Positions 9,017 through 18,240 of a stretch of DNA of 25,013 nt are shown piece after piece. The stretch is from Stemphylium vesicarium (Eukaryota; Ascomycota; Dothideomycetes; Pleosporales; Pleosporaceae). Positions within the stretch are counted from its first letter, which is position 1. Each line of letters begins with the position of its first letter. A program made the position numbers and the translations under genes. The DNA lies in NCBI GenBank assembly GCA_004380135.1, contig QXCR01000277.1, positions 1 through 25,013 on the forward strand, given 5' to 3'. Below the pieces are notes generated by a model. That model did not search any database, was not told the origin of the DNA, and was given only the letters and a program-made list of their open reading frames with translations.

Positions 9017-10314
9017 GGAGGCTTTGCGATAGCCGCTTGGCTTCAATTCTTGCCTTGTCAGTAACTGCAGCGTCAAAAAAATTTGCGCAGCTCAGACCAG
9101 CTATCGCCGTCGCCATGCTCTCCAACTTCCGCGTCTTTATCTTGTCGTGGTGGGTGGTTGTTAAAGCGTTTCAGTACAGCGTCCGCATCCATCGGCCACA
9201 CGCCTGTAGCTTGAAAACTCTTTAATATGAGCTTCGGGGTCATCGCAGCGCTACGCGCTGGCCAGAAGTTGCTGTAGAAGTCGGGTTTCGTGATCCTCGT
9301 GAGGCCTTGGGTTAGCTGGAGGTAGGTGGTGAGCTCCTCGGTGTAGTGCCTCGAAAGCGGCGCGAAGAAGACGATATCGAGCGGCTGCAAGCTGTGTGTT
9401 GAGTGAGGTGGAAATACCATGAGTGGGATGCGATTGGCGTCGCAATGCTCCAAAAATTCGGGCTTGAGGTGGCTGCCGTGGCCATCAAGGATCAGAAGCC
9501 GCCATTGACGGCGAGCTTTGGCTGCTGTATAGCGATCGAACACCTGCTGAAGCCAGGCAAGCCCCAGGTCATCTTTTGACCATCGCATCGCCCAGTGGGG
9601 GATGAACATCTGGTATTGTTCGGCCACAAGATCGTCAACCCAGGTCGATTGAATCCCAGAGGTGCCCTAGTAGATGAGAGCGGGCGGTAATGCCTCTCTA
9701 GAAGCGCATACGCAAGCCAACAGTGTTACCCATTCTTTATTGCCATCTCTGAGCGCTGCGGCGCGATCTTTTGACTCCCAAATTGCCTTAGTGACTATCC
9801 TTTTAGTGCGGCTGTTGATGCCGACAAAGAAGCCTTTCTCATCCATATTGTACGTGTTGCGCTCGTCAACGCCGTGATCGCGCATCTTGGAGTGCAATAG
9901 ATTGAAGTACAGCTCGTACTTGCGCTTAATGTCAGCCAAATGGCGCTCACGATCCATTCCGGTGGTCCATTTGGTGGTGAGCTTGTTGGCATGGCGATGT
10001 AGAAACCGATCGCACCAGCTGTCAGAAACCTCACGCTTCGACACCGCAGTTGCGAAATCTTTCAGCATGCTTCTAGTGGGGGGCAAACTATCTCTTATAC
10101 ATCTTTCTATGTATTCAATAAGCTCATCCTTCTGTTGTGGGCTGAGTAACTGGCGCTGGTGCGCTTCTTCTGCATTTGAGCATGTACGACGGTTGTGCCG
10201 CCGCGACAGCGTCGTTCGGTCAACTCCCAATATTCTTGCAACTTGACGGTGCGACAGTTGCTCTTCACCTTCATGCGATTCCAAATATTCAATCGCTTCT
10301 TGAATCGGTTCCAT
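9017..10314 (-). pseudogene. Fot1/pogo transposase (element 1), 5' part only, with one stop and one frameshift
   Basis: The likely start is ATG 10314 (MEPIQEAIEYL), preceded by a leader similar to that of the intact copy at 10517. The N-terminal HTH is seen (ARILGVDRTTLSRRH), then a CENP-B-type HTH, then the DDE domain with NMDEKGF, LLILDGHGSH and STHSLQPLDI. A TAG at 9669-9667 interrupts the frame before GTSGIQSTWVDD. Relatives have Gln or Glu there, so CAG-to-TAG is likely. A run of seven A (9075-9081; T on the coding strand) is one base too long and ends the frame at SELRKFF. Skipping one base continues DAAVTDKARIEAKRLSQSL, after which the similarity stops at 9019. The missing C-terminal tail is found at 22187-22795. 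Not functional as it stands. Confidence 0.85.
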
Positions 10315-10414
10315 GGTGGTGGAGTTATGGCGCGTTGAAGTTGTGTGTATCTCAATGTTGTTATGTTCCGGGTGGCTCATCGGCCGAAGTGGCTCATCGG
10401 ATGCGGGCGCACGG
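9020..10414 (-). mobile_element. Fot1/pogo element 1, 5' part, interrupted in its terminal repeat
   Basis: The element runs leftward from its 5' terminal repeat. The TIR reads outward-in on the minus strand as ACGTGTTCCACCAG (14459-14446), then TA, then CCGTGCGCCCGC (from 10414), GAGCCACTTCGG and GAGCCACCC. Elements 2 and 3 sit in the TA between the two TIR pieces. The internal motif GTGGCTCATCGG is present twice (10373-10384 and 10389-10400). The other end is lost at 9019. Confidence 0.75.
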
Positions 10415-10416
10415 TA

Positions 10417-10461
10417 ACGTGTCTGTGCGCGTGATGCCCATAATCGCGTGCCGCACACCCC
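10417..10461 (+). repeat. Left terminal inverted repeat of element 2
   Basis: 45 bp, identical to the reverse complement of 12473-12517. It is preceded by TA at 10415-10416. Confidence 0.92.
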
Positions 10462-10516
10462 GCAACATCAACACCAATTCACCGTTACCACTTCAACCAC
10501 CCATAACTCCACAACC

Positions 10517-12364
10517 ATGAGCTGTATCAACGCTGCGATTGAAGCTATTGAATCGCGTGATCCCGGAGATAAATTTACATACTCTGAGGTTGCGCACCGC
10601 TTTGGTGTTGATCGCTCTACGTTGTCGCGACGCCATCAACAGATCCGGGGCTCAAATGAAGCCAAATCACGTAATCAGCAACTGCTTCACCAACACCAGG
10701 AGCTACAGCTTCTAGAGCACATTGACGAGCTTACTGAGGCTGGCTTACCACCGACGAGGACTATGATCCAGAACTTTGCTAGTGCTATAGCCGGAAGGGA
10801 TGCCTCCCAAAGCTGGGTGACGCGCTTCTTTCACCGTCATCCCGACACGATTATATCACGTTGGTCAACTGGTTTAGACCGCAATCGCCACCGGGCTGAT
10901 TCTGTAAACAAGTACGAGTCGTACTTTGATCTACTATCCACTAAAATGGCTCAGCACCATATCCGGGCGCAGGATATATATAATATGGATGAGAAGGGAT
11001 TCCTTATTGGAGTGACGGGGAGGAGTAAGAGAGTGTTTAGTAAGCAGAAATATGAGACTGGGGGCTTCAAGAAAGTGATACAGGACGGCAACAGAGATTG
11101 GATCACTGTTATCGCTGCTATATGTGGTGATGGGAGTACGTTATCGCCCGCGATTATATACGAAGCTACTTCGGGCAACATGTACGCCAGATGGGTTGAT
11201 GATATCGCAATTGACGATCCAGTCTACGTTACCTCAAGTCCCTCAGGGTGGACCAATGATCAGGTAGGCCTGGCATGGCTCGAACAGGTGTTTGATCGCC
11301 ATACGAAGGAGAAGGCCGGCAATCACACACGCTTACTCATCCTTGACGGCCATGGGAGTCACGTTACTATGGGGTTTATAAACTACGCGATCGCCCACAA
11401 TATTATGTTACTCATACTACCCCCCCATAGTACCCATACGCTGCAGCCACTCGATGTGGTAATGTTCAAACCTCTGGCAGCCGCGTACTCACTCAGCTTG
11501 CAGCACTACCTCCAAGCGAGCCACGGCCTCTTAGCTGTGAGGAAGGATGACTTCTATCGTCTTTTCAAGCCTGCCTGGGACTCCTCTTTCATCAAGAAGC
11601 ACGCGTTGAAGGCATTTGAAGCCACTGGGATAGCTCCTATAGATCCCGAAGTAGTACTTAAAAAGTTCCGAAAGTCAACACTGACAGCACCGCCGCCACT
11701 AGTGAACTTGAGTAGAGCTACTATCACGAACCTCATTAATCAGGCCTACGATCCGAGCTCTATTGCGGCCAACAACCTCTCCGAAATACTCCTCCGCCTC
11801 CAGGCTGCTAAAGAGATCGCCGAGTACGAGAATGACGCACTGCGCGCGGCGCTACACGTTCACCAGAAGCCCCGCAATCGGCACGAACCTCCCCTAGATC
11901 TACAGCAGCGAAAAGCGTTCCATTCAGGGGCAGTTTGGTGGTCGCCGTGCAAGCTACGAGAGGCCCGCTTCAGGCAGCTAGTGAAGGAGAAGGAGAAGGA
12001 GAAAGAGCTACTTGATAAGACAGAGATAAAAGAGGCAAAGGAGAACAACAGGATCTATCAACTTAAGATTAAAGAGGCAGCGCGGGCGGCGCGTGAGGAG
12101 GCAAAGAAGGTGCGGGATGAAGCTAAGGCTGTAAAGGCTGCCGAACTTGACGCTAAACGACGCGATCGCGACGCTGCAAAGGCTATACAACAACCCCAAT
12201 TGGGCAAGCGTAAGGCTTCAAAGCCCGCTGCAAAGCAACAGCCAAAAAAACGACGCGTGGGTGGTGCTGGCGGTGGTACTCTGGCTGAGGTGGCTGCACC
12301 GGCTTCCCTACCAATAACCACCCGACGCGGCCGGGCCGTCAATACTCCGGCAAAATATAGATAG
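10517..12364 (+). CDS. Fot1/pogo-family DDE transposase, apparently intact (615 aa)
   Basis: The first ATG outside the TIR is at 10517 (MSCINAAIEAIE). The frame is open upstream but has no earlier ATG, and its upstream part lies in the TIR. Domains in order: psq-type HTH (about 18-45, FGVDRSTLSRRH); CENP-B HTH (about 60-130, with SQSWVTRFFHRHP); DDE_1 catalytic domain with D158 (NMDEKGF), D277 (LILDGHGSH) and D313 (LQPLDVV), giving 35 residues between the last two. A basic, Glu/Lys-rich coiled coil follows at about 490-560. Near the end come a nuclear-localisation-like run (QPKKRRVGG) and a conserved NTPAKYR terminus. It would bind the 45-bp ends and cut and paste at TA sites in the nucleus. 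No stop or frameshift is seen, unlike its neighbours, so it may mobilise related elements. Confidence 0.93.
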   Translation: MSCINAAIEAIESRDPGDKFTYSEVAHRFGVDRSTLSRRHQQIRGSNEAKSRNQQLLHQHQELQLLEHIDELTEAGLPPTRTMIQNFASAIAGRDASQSWVTRFFHRHPDTIISRWSTGLDRNRHRADSVNKYESYFDLLSTKMAQHHIRAQDIYNMDEKGFLIGVTGRSKRVFSKQKYETGGFKKVIQDGNRDWITVIAAICGDGSTLSPAIIYEATSGNMYARWVDDIAIDDPVYVTSSPSGWTNDQVGLAWLEQVFDRHTKEKAGNHTRLLILDGHGSHVTMGFINYAIAHNIMLLILPPHSTHTLQPLDVVMFKPLAAAYSLSLQHYLQASHGLLAVRKDDFYRLFKPAWDSSFIKKHALKAFEATGIAPIDPEVVLKKFRKSTLTAPPPLVNLSRATITNLINQAYDPSSIAANNLSEILLRLQAAKEIAEYENDALRAALHVHQKPRNRHEPPLDLQQRKAFHSGAVWWSPCKLREARFRQLVKEKEKEKELLDKTEIKEAKENNRIYQLKIKEAARAAREEAKKVRDEAKAVKAAELDAKRRDRDAAKAIQQPQLGKRKASKPAAKQQPKKRRVGGAGGGTLAEVAAPASLPITTRRGRAVNTPAKYR

Positions 12365-12472
12365 GCAGAGTTGTAGAGCTATGTCTATAGATCATTACAC
12401 CGGAAAATCTCGCGATAATAGTTATTGTATGTGGCTGCGCAGCCTCAACTTTGCCGTCGTCGCGATATTGGT

Positions 12473-12517
12473 GGGGTGTGCGGCACGCGATTATGGGCAT
12501 CACGCGCACAGACACGT
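12473..12517 (-). repeat. Right terminal inverted repeat of element 2
   Basis: 45 bp, exact reverse complement of 10417-10461. It is followed by TA at 12518-12519, which is also the left flank of element 3. Confidence 0.92.
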
Positions 12518-12754
12518 TAAGCTGGACACCCCACCAAATTGCCCCAATTCTCTTTGCGCCAACAACAATGACGCGACAACAACGTCTTCAACAGATGTCG
12601 CACGATCGGGTGCGGGTATCGTGGACAAAAAAACTAGGAAAGAGTGTATGTTGTATTGATTGTAGCATCCTAGCTGAGCTTATATAAAGGTCATCGCGCG
12701 TCGTTATTATTAACAAGGTTCCCGACAGCGCTTGGCCTGCGACAACAGACCTCT

Positions 12755-14345
12755 CGTGAAGGTAGAATTAGTCTAGCTATAGCATCCTATCGAGATAATC
12801 CTTCTCAATCAGTCTGCGCGCTTGGAACAACATAGGAAGTACCAAAATCAACACTATATTCGCGCCTCCACGGTGTCCAGCCACAATCAGAGACAGTCTC
12901 TGTCAACCGCAAGCTATCAGCCGTCGAAGTGGAGTCTCTTTTGCAGTGGATCCTAGACCTTGATCGACGAGGCTTTCCGCCTCAGGTCATCGACGTACGA
13001 TGCATGGCGGACGCTCTACTTGCCGGCCGCGGCCAAGATCCACCTCCTCCACCTGTGGGCAAGAACTGGGTGTCGCGCTTTGTCAACAGCCAGTCTGAGC
13101 TACAGACAAAGTGGAATAATTAGGAAGCTCCATAGTCAGCCCGCTCGCTGTGAGGATCCTGTCGCGATCGCAGCGTGGTTCAAGCTTGTAGAGGAGACGC
13201 GCCAGGCCTATGGGATACTAGACACAGACACGTACAACTTTGATGAGACTGGCTTCATGATGGGGGTCGCAGCGACGTCTAAGGTTGTCACGAGCTCAGA
13301 TACTACAGGCCGAGCAGTTACTGTACAGCCAGGCAACAGAGACTGGGTCACGACTATTGAGTGTATCGACGCGTCCGGCGGGTGTCTTCAACCCTTCGTG
13401 ATCTTATCTGGAAAGCTCCACCAGACTAGCTGGTATCACCATCTACCTAATGACTGGGTAGTCGCAGTTTCCGACAACGGCTGGACGACAGATGAGCTCG
13501 GCGTAGAGTGGGTAAAGCACTTTAATAGCTTTACAGCGCCTCGTACGCATGGAGTCTACCGGCTTCTTATCCTCGACGGCCATGGCAGCCACGCTACGCC
13601 TGAGTTCGACCAGTACTGCACAGAGAACAAGATCACCACTCTCTGTATGCCAGCGCATACGTCGCATCTACTCCAGCCGCTTGACGTAAGCCGTTCCTCT
13701 CCGCTTAAGCGCGCGTATGGTCACGAGATCCAGGAGCTCGCCCGGCAAAGCGTCTACCACGTTAACAAGGTGGACTTCCTCACGATCTATACACGGATCC
13801 AGCCAACAGTATTCACGCAGCAGAATATTCAGGTTGGCTTCCAGGTGACAGGGCTTATCCCTCCCTGTCCAGACCGCGTCCTATCGTCGCTTACCGTCGT
13901 CCGTACGCCGTCTCCACTAGGGACAACAGCAGACAACAACGTCGCATGGACAGCAGAGACACCACGTACAGTAGCCCAGCTTCAGCAGCAGGCTAAGCAT
14001 CTCCAGGATTGGCTCCGCCGGCAATCTCAGAGCCCAACAAACCAGTTCCTCCGCCAGGTTGTTAAAAGCTGTCAGGTTGCAACGCAATCAGCAACAATAC
14101 TTGTTGAAGAGGATAAGAAGCTGCGTGCAGCTAGCCAGCGTCAGCAACGAAAGCAAGACCAGCGGCGTCAGTATATAGCTCGCGGAGGTGCTCTCCAGGC
14201 ACAGCAAGGCCAGCAGCTCGCTGTAGAGGCAGAAAGGGTGGCCGCAGAGGTGGAACAAGCTCTAGCTACTCCAGGACGTCAGCGCGCACCACCAACGTGT
14301 ACGAAGTGCCATATCCAAGGACATACGCGGACTCAATGTAGATAG
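12755..14345 (+). pseudogene. Fot1/pogo transposase of element 3, with a stop and a 4-bp insertion
   Basis: The first recognisable part reads REGRISLAIASYRDNPSQSV (from 12755), then a psq HTH (EVPKSTLYSRLHG), interrupted by TAG at 12833-12835 where relatives have an amino acid (CAG-to-TAG fits). The CENP-B HTH follows (LLQWILDLDRRGFPPQV, GKNWVSRFV). At 13117-13122 TAATTA replaces an expected TA and shifts the frame. The rest continues open to 14345: DDE motifs in NFDETGFMMG, LLILDGHGSHATPEF and HLLQPLDVS, a Gln/Arg-rich coiled coil, and a terminal CCHC zinc knuckle (CTKCHIQGHTRTQC). No clear ATG start is visible. A functional full-length protein cannot be made from this copy. Confidence 0.85.
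13117..13122. other. Probable transposon excision footprint TAATTA
   Basis: The sequence ggaaTAATTAggaag stands where the reading frame calls for ggaaTAggaag (KWNRKLHSQ). A TA duplication enclosing one terminal base from each transposon end (A and T) gives exactly TA-A-T-TA. Elements 1, 2 and 3 all begin with A and end with T. Confidence 0.6.
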
Positions 14346-14445
14346 TGATGAATTGTCGCAGTATAAAATATGGTCCTATTACCTTATGTCGTTGTAGAGC
14401 TATTGTGCAGAATGTCGCGGCAGGTTTGATGGGGTGTCCAGCTTA

Positions 14446-14459
14446 CTGGTGGAACACGT
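14446..14459. repeat. Outermost 14 bp of the element 1 terminal repeat, separated by elements 2 and 3
   Basis: CTGGTGGAACACGT follows the right TA of element 3 and is followed by TA (14460-14461). The reverse complement, ACGTGTTCCACCAG, matches the outer end of the related 3' half at 22019-22032 (ACGTGTTTCACCAG), where it is directly followed by TACCGTGC. This shows that it is the displaced tip of element 1. Confidence 0.7.
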
Positions 14460-14461
14460 TA

Positions 14462-14940
14462 AGCATCCTCCGAAAATTGACGAATATGGGCCCTAGCGAA
14501 AAGTGAATGAAATTCTGGTAGTATCGCTGCACAAATCTTGACTATCGTCAATGAAATTACGTATAGATTACTGCTACTTCATGTTGATGCGATTGTACAC
14601 AGTAGCTCGCAAATCGCCCTAGCATGTGAAGGACAGAAAGAGAAGAGGGGTTGAGGCCTCAATCGCGCCATATCAAAAGTGTTAAGAAGCGAAGAAGAAG
14701 ATAGTGAGGCATATGAAGTTGAGGAGTCGAGTTTTGGACGTAATACTTGACTGGCTGTTGCACGACTATAACAAGATGATACCGAAGAAGCTGGATCATA
14801 ACAACACAATTTCTTGATTCCTGTTGTGCTAAAAACGCTACACTCGAAAGATCAATATGCTGGAGCACAAATAAACTCCCTCTCTTTGCGAACAATCCGC
14901 CAACCGCTCTCCCCCACCTCTCTCTCGCTGGAAGATAACA
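14462..14940. other. Non-coding stretch between the transposons and the P450 remnant
   Basis: No coding frame with recognisable motifs and no repeat ends are seen. It would be the 3' flank of the P450. Confidence 0.4.
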
Positions 14941-16682
14941 CTACGGCGACGTTTTCCTCGGCCTAGACCGAATATTAAACTCCTTCCGCGTCACAAACCA
15001 AGCATTGTGCGTCTTCCACTCCGCTCCAGGGCGCTCCAGCTCAATCTGTCCTCATCGTCAGCCAACGTCACACAACACAAGGATGCAAGGAAACTCACCT
15101 CAAACATCCTCGAAAAGCTAGGCACAAGCTTACAAATCTCCAAAAGACTACTATTCTTGCCAATGCGCGTCCTAGACCCGGCACCAAACTGCAGCATAGT
15201 CCCCTTCATCTCCTTGAGCTTCTCGGGACTCGCTTCGAGCCAGCGCTCAGGCCGAAAAGCATCGACGTCGTAGCCAAAAGACCTCAGGCCGACGATGCAC
15301 GACCCAAGCATTGCAGCCCACAATCGTGCCGACAAGGATGAAATCGCCATTAACCTGCATTCCCTGCGCGGGGACCACGCGCTCTAGAATCAAGCCCGGG
15401 GCAGGATGAAGTCTAGACGACTCCTGAATAACCGCATCAAGGTACGGCAGTTTCTGGGCTTCGGGCCACGAGACTCTTTTATCAGGCCGGGACTCAATAA
15501 CGACTTGGCCGACGGCGATGTCGAGTTTCTGCATTAGTTTCGCGTAGACGGACGGGTGCTTGGCGAGGAAGTGGAAGAAGGCGGAGAGGGAAATGGCGGT
15601 TGTTTCTGAACCGCCGAAGACCATGCTTGTGCATGTTGATAGGATACGGTTGTCGTCCATGAAGTCGTGGTCGTGGCTTGCTTGGGCGAATTTGCAGAGG
15701 AGATCGATGCCGTGCGGATTTGCGCGCTCATCGGCGGAGAGGCCGAAGCGTTTATCTTCACTACCTGCGCGGCGCGCTCGTTGGACCGGTCCAGTGCGAA
15801 GAGGGTTACCGGGTAGATGCGCTTGGCGGGGCCGATGCGCTGCAGGAAGAGGATTATGGAATTTTTCTAGAGGAGGCGGTCGAGGTGGATTTGTCCGACC
15901 TGGTAAATGGTGAGTATAAAGAATTGTATATTTGTAAGGGGGCTTTCATGTGGATAACGTACTGGGGCGACGTAGTCGAAGAACTTGCTTAGGAAACCGA
16001 TGATGTTGTCGACGTCTTTGTTTCTTTCGATAAGTCCGAGGCGCTTGCTCTATGTTAATTCGCTGATTATGTTAAAGGCGAAGAACTGTAGCCATTGACT
16101 AAAGTTACAGCTCCGACCAGTGTTGGCAAACATCTCCTCGGTCTTGTCGAGCCAGTATGTAAGCGTCGACGTTACGAGAGGCTCGTAGTTGACAAGCGAG
16201 CTCATGTAGAAGACATTGTTGACGCATCGGCGATACTTTGCATGGAAATCCTCATCCGTCGTTGAGAAGAGTGAGAGCAACGGTGCTCCCTTCGACGCGG
16301 CGCCTTGAACGGTGTAAAAGTCGGACTAGACAATGTCAGCTGCCATCCTAGCGCGCATTCTTGATGGTATTCGTCCCTTGACAACGTCCTTGTTCAGCCC
16401 ATAGATATTCGTGATTGCTTTCGGATCTGCAAAAGACAGGACATTCGGTCCCAACCGTACAACGTCTCTGTGCTTCCGATGCAGTGCAATGTTGGTCCAT
16501 TGACGGTTCTTCTTAGACACGTCCCATAATCGCTACCACTTGGTATATCCAGCAGCCCAGTGTCCAGGGTACTTGTTCAGTCCTTTCCAGTACTTGTTGT
16601 TGAGCAGATGTGCAAGTGTAGTTGTGACCAGCACGAGCGGCCAATACCGCACGAGCAGCGGAAGAATCTCGTTGGCAAGCAT
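14941..16682 (-). pseudogene. Cytochrome P450 pseudogene, pisatin-demethylase-like
   Basis: The start ATG at 16682 opens a membrane anchor (MLANEILPLLVRYWPLVLVT) and LNKYPGHWAAGYTKW. Then follow DVVRLGPNVLSFADP, the I-helix GGSETTAIS, an EXXR region (QESSRLHP), FRPERW and the haem loop FGAGSRTRIGKN. Three introns are recognisable: 16376-16326 (51 nt, donor GG instead of GT), 15962-15900 (63 nt, GTACGT) and 15098-15046 (53 nt). The coding sequence ends at TAG 14943-14941. Damage: TAG at 16535-16533, TAG at 16052-16050 (Trp expected), TAG at 15869-15867 (Glu expected), a 1-nt loss near 15746, and an extra base in the run at 15276-15279. The haem-ligand Cys is replaced by Arg (CGC, 15167-15165). 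The ancestor was a microsomal monooxygenase. The gene is dead. Confidence 0.88.
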
Positions 16683-17428
16683 CTCGCACAAACTCAATAT
16701 AATCGGTGGCTGGTACTATCGATCCGGGGGTTCGGGATTTCGTTTTTCAGGTTTGGAGCCAAAGTAAGCAACACACGCTTTGATATTTACAAAACGCTGC
16801 CTCACCCGGGGGGCATGCTCATATCTATGGCAGCCAACCATCGGGTCTGTGCCATCATCGCCCCGTGCTGCTACGCACTCGGATCGCGTCGGCATCACCA
16901 TAGTTGTGCGATTGAGCTGCTTGCGCAACATTGTCTGTGTCGGCAGTTGACATTTCGAGACGTGAGATGATGCAAGTGGGTCGGTGACTTCTCTGGAATG
17001 GCTTGGAAGGACAGCACGGAGATGGTGGCTCCGGGGCATTCGCGGGGTAAACTGCATCAACACCGACAACGCCCATTGTCTACGTGGTTGCGTTCAACTC
17101 AAGACTCGGTCATCGCAGTGCACTCAATCTATTACCCTGTATGATACCGGTCAGCTCGTGGCTGAAAACGCGCTGTACGGTACCGAGCTCTTCGCCCACT
17201 CCCTCACATTTTCGCAACGTACGGCGCAGCGTCGTGACATGTGCTCTGTGCTATTCTGGAACTGCCGGCATCTCAACAGCTAAGCCTGATGTGAAGTGAT
17301 AACGACTGTCTGTGGACCTTCGAAGCGTCGGCTGTTGCACTTATGACATTCCGATGCGACTGCCGATGTCCTCGGTGAATGAGCCTGCTCCGAAGCCACC
17401 GAGGCCGTGGCTGACTCACGTGATAATG
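16683..17428. other. Upstream of the P450 remnant, no gene seen
   Basis: Only short frames without motifs are present. 17388-17430 resembles 20811-20854 (about 75% over 44 bp, including CTCCGAA, CCGAG and GTGATAA), so it is part of an unidentified dispersed repeat. Confidence 0.4.
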
Positions 17429-17430
17429 TA

Positions 17431-17606
17431 CAGCCGCTAGCGATTCCACCTTCACCCCTGCGTGCATCATCCAACAAAATCAGCTGCCGTTAGGTCGAAG
17501 ACTAACCAATCACGTCGTCTGGTGCTAAGCCATGCACGGAAGGTGAGACTGTTCAAAACCATTGCGCAGCTGCGGGTAGGGGTGAAGGTGCAATCGCGAA
17601 CGGCTG
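17431..17606. mobile_element. MITE family B, copy 2 (TA-flanked, 176 bp)
   Basis: TA lies at 17429-17430 and 17607-17608. The ends CAGCCGCTAGCGATTCC (17431-) and the complement of the right end (CAGCCGTTCGCGATTGC) continue into a shared CACCTTCACCCCT. The interior carries CTAAGCCATGCACGGAAGGTG, the inverse of the block in copy 1 at 4107-4300, so the two copies lie in opposite orientation. Confidence 0.65.
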
Positions 17607-17608
17607 TA

Positions 17609-18240
17609 CGAGCACAGCCTAGGAAAATTCGGGTACATTCTAATCGCTAATTCTTATCACTTAATCCCTTGGAAACACATCGTGTGAGTGGGTGTGTTAT
17701 AATCGTCTACTTCCAAGTGCTGTTGAGCGAGGAAAAGGCGCAAGACTTGCACAGCAGCCTGTTGGGTAACAGTAAGCGATGATCAGTCTTATTCAGCCTC
17801 GCTTATGGCGGCAGTCATTTGCGAGCGATGTGTGAAAGGAAAGAGAGATCTCGAACGCGTGCTTGCAACGTTAGAACCATGCCCTTGGAGGGGAACACAG
17901 TGAGGATTGCAGAAGAGGATGCGGGCATCGCGAAGCAGGCTAAACAACAGCACTTGTTGCTGCTTGAACTGTCAGCCTGCACTACACGAGGCTGACGGCA
18001 AACAACTGCCACTGGTCAAGCTGCAGTCAGGGCGGCGGATGAAGTTGGGGGCGACAAAGGGAGGGAGAATGACTGGACACGCTGGTCTATTACTGTCGTC
18101 CGCCACCATGCAGTATCACCACATGGTAGTACGGAAGCAAGGCGTAGCATAAATACGCAATACTTCTCAACATTTCTCAGCTGTGATAGACATCTCGACG
18201 CAATCAAGCACGCAGACTGAACAAAAAGTCTAGAAACGGC
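17609..18240. promoter_or_regulatory. Upstream region of the DUF3176 gene
   Basis: No gene is seen. A TATA-like CATAAATA lies at about 18150, some 90 bp before the ATG at 18241. No other site can be supported. Confidence 0.35.

Larger units (their letters stand above)
10417..12517 (+). mobile_element. Fot1/pogo element 2, complete with perfect 45-bp terminal repeats
   Basis: 10417-10461 and 12473-12517 are exact reverse complements (45 bp, starting ACGTGTCTGTGCGCGTGATG). Both ends abut TA (10415-10416 and 12518-12519). The 2101-bp element holds one uninterrupted transposase ORF. Perfect ends and an open ORF make it the best candidate for a recently or currently active transposon in the window. 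Confidence 0.92.
12520..14443 (+). mobile_element. Fot1/pogo element 3, complete but with a disabled transposase
   Basis: The left end AGCTGGACACCCCA (12520-12533) and right end TGGGGTGTCCAGCT (14430-14443) are perfect 14-bp inverted repeats with weaker extension to about 26 bp. Flanking TAs lie at 12518-12519 (shared with element 2) and 14444-14445. It belongs to a different Fot1/pogo subfamily from elements 1 and 2, judged by its TIR and its C-terminal zinc knuckle. Confidence 0.8.

Noticed and set aside
8581..9225. Long plus-strand open frame rich in Ser, Pro, His and Arg
   Set aside because: It runs antisense into element 1, has low-complexity composition and no motif; it is likely a by-product of C-rich sequence.
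10448..10516. Upstream extension of the intact transposase frame
   Set aside because: It starts at GTG inside the terminal repeat; fungal genes start at ATG, and 10517 is the first in frame.
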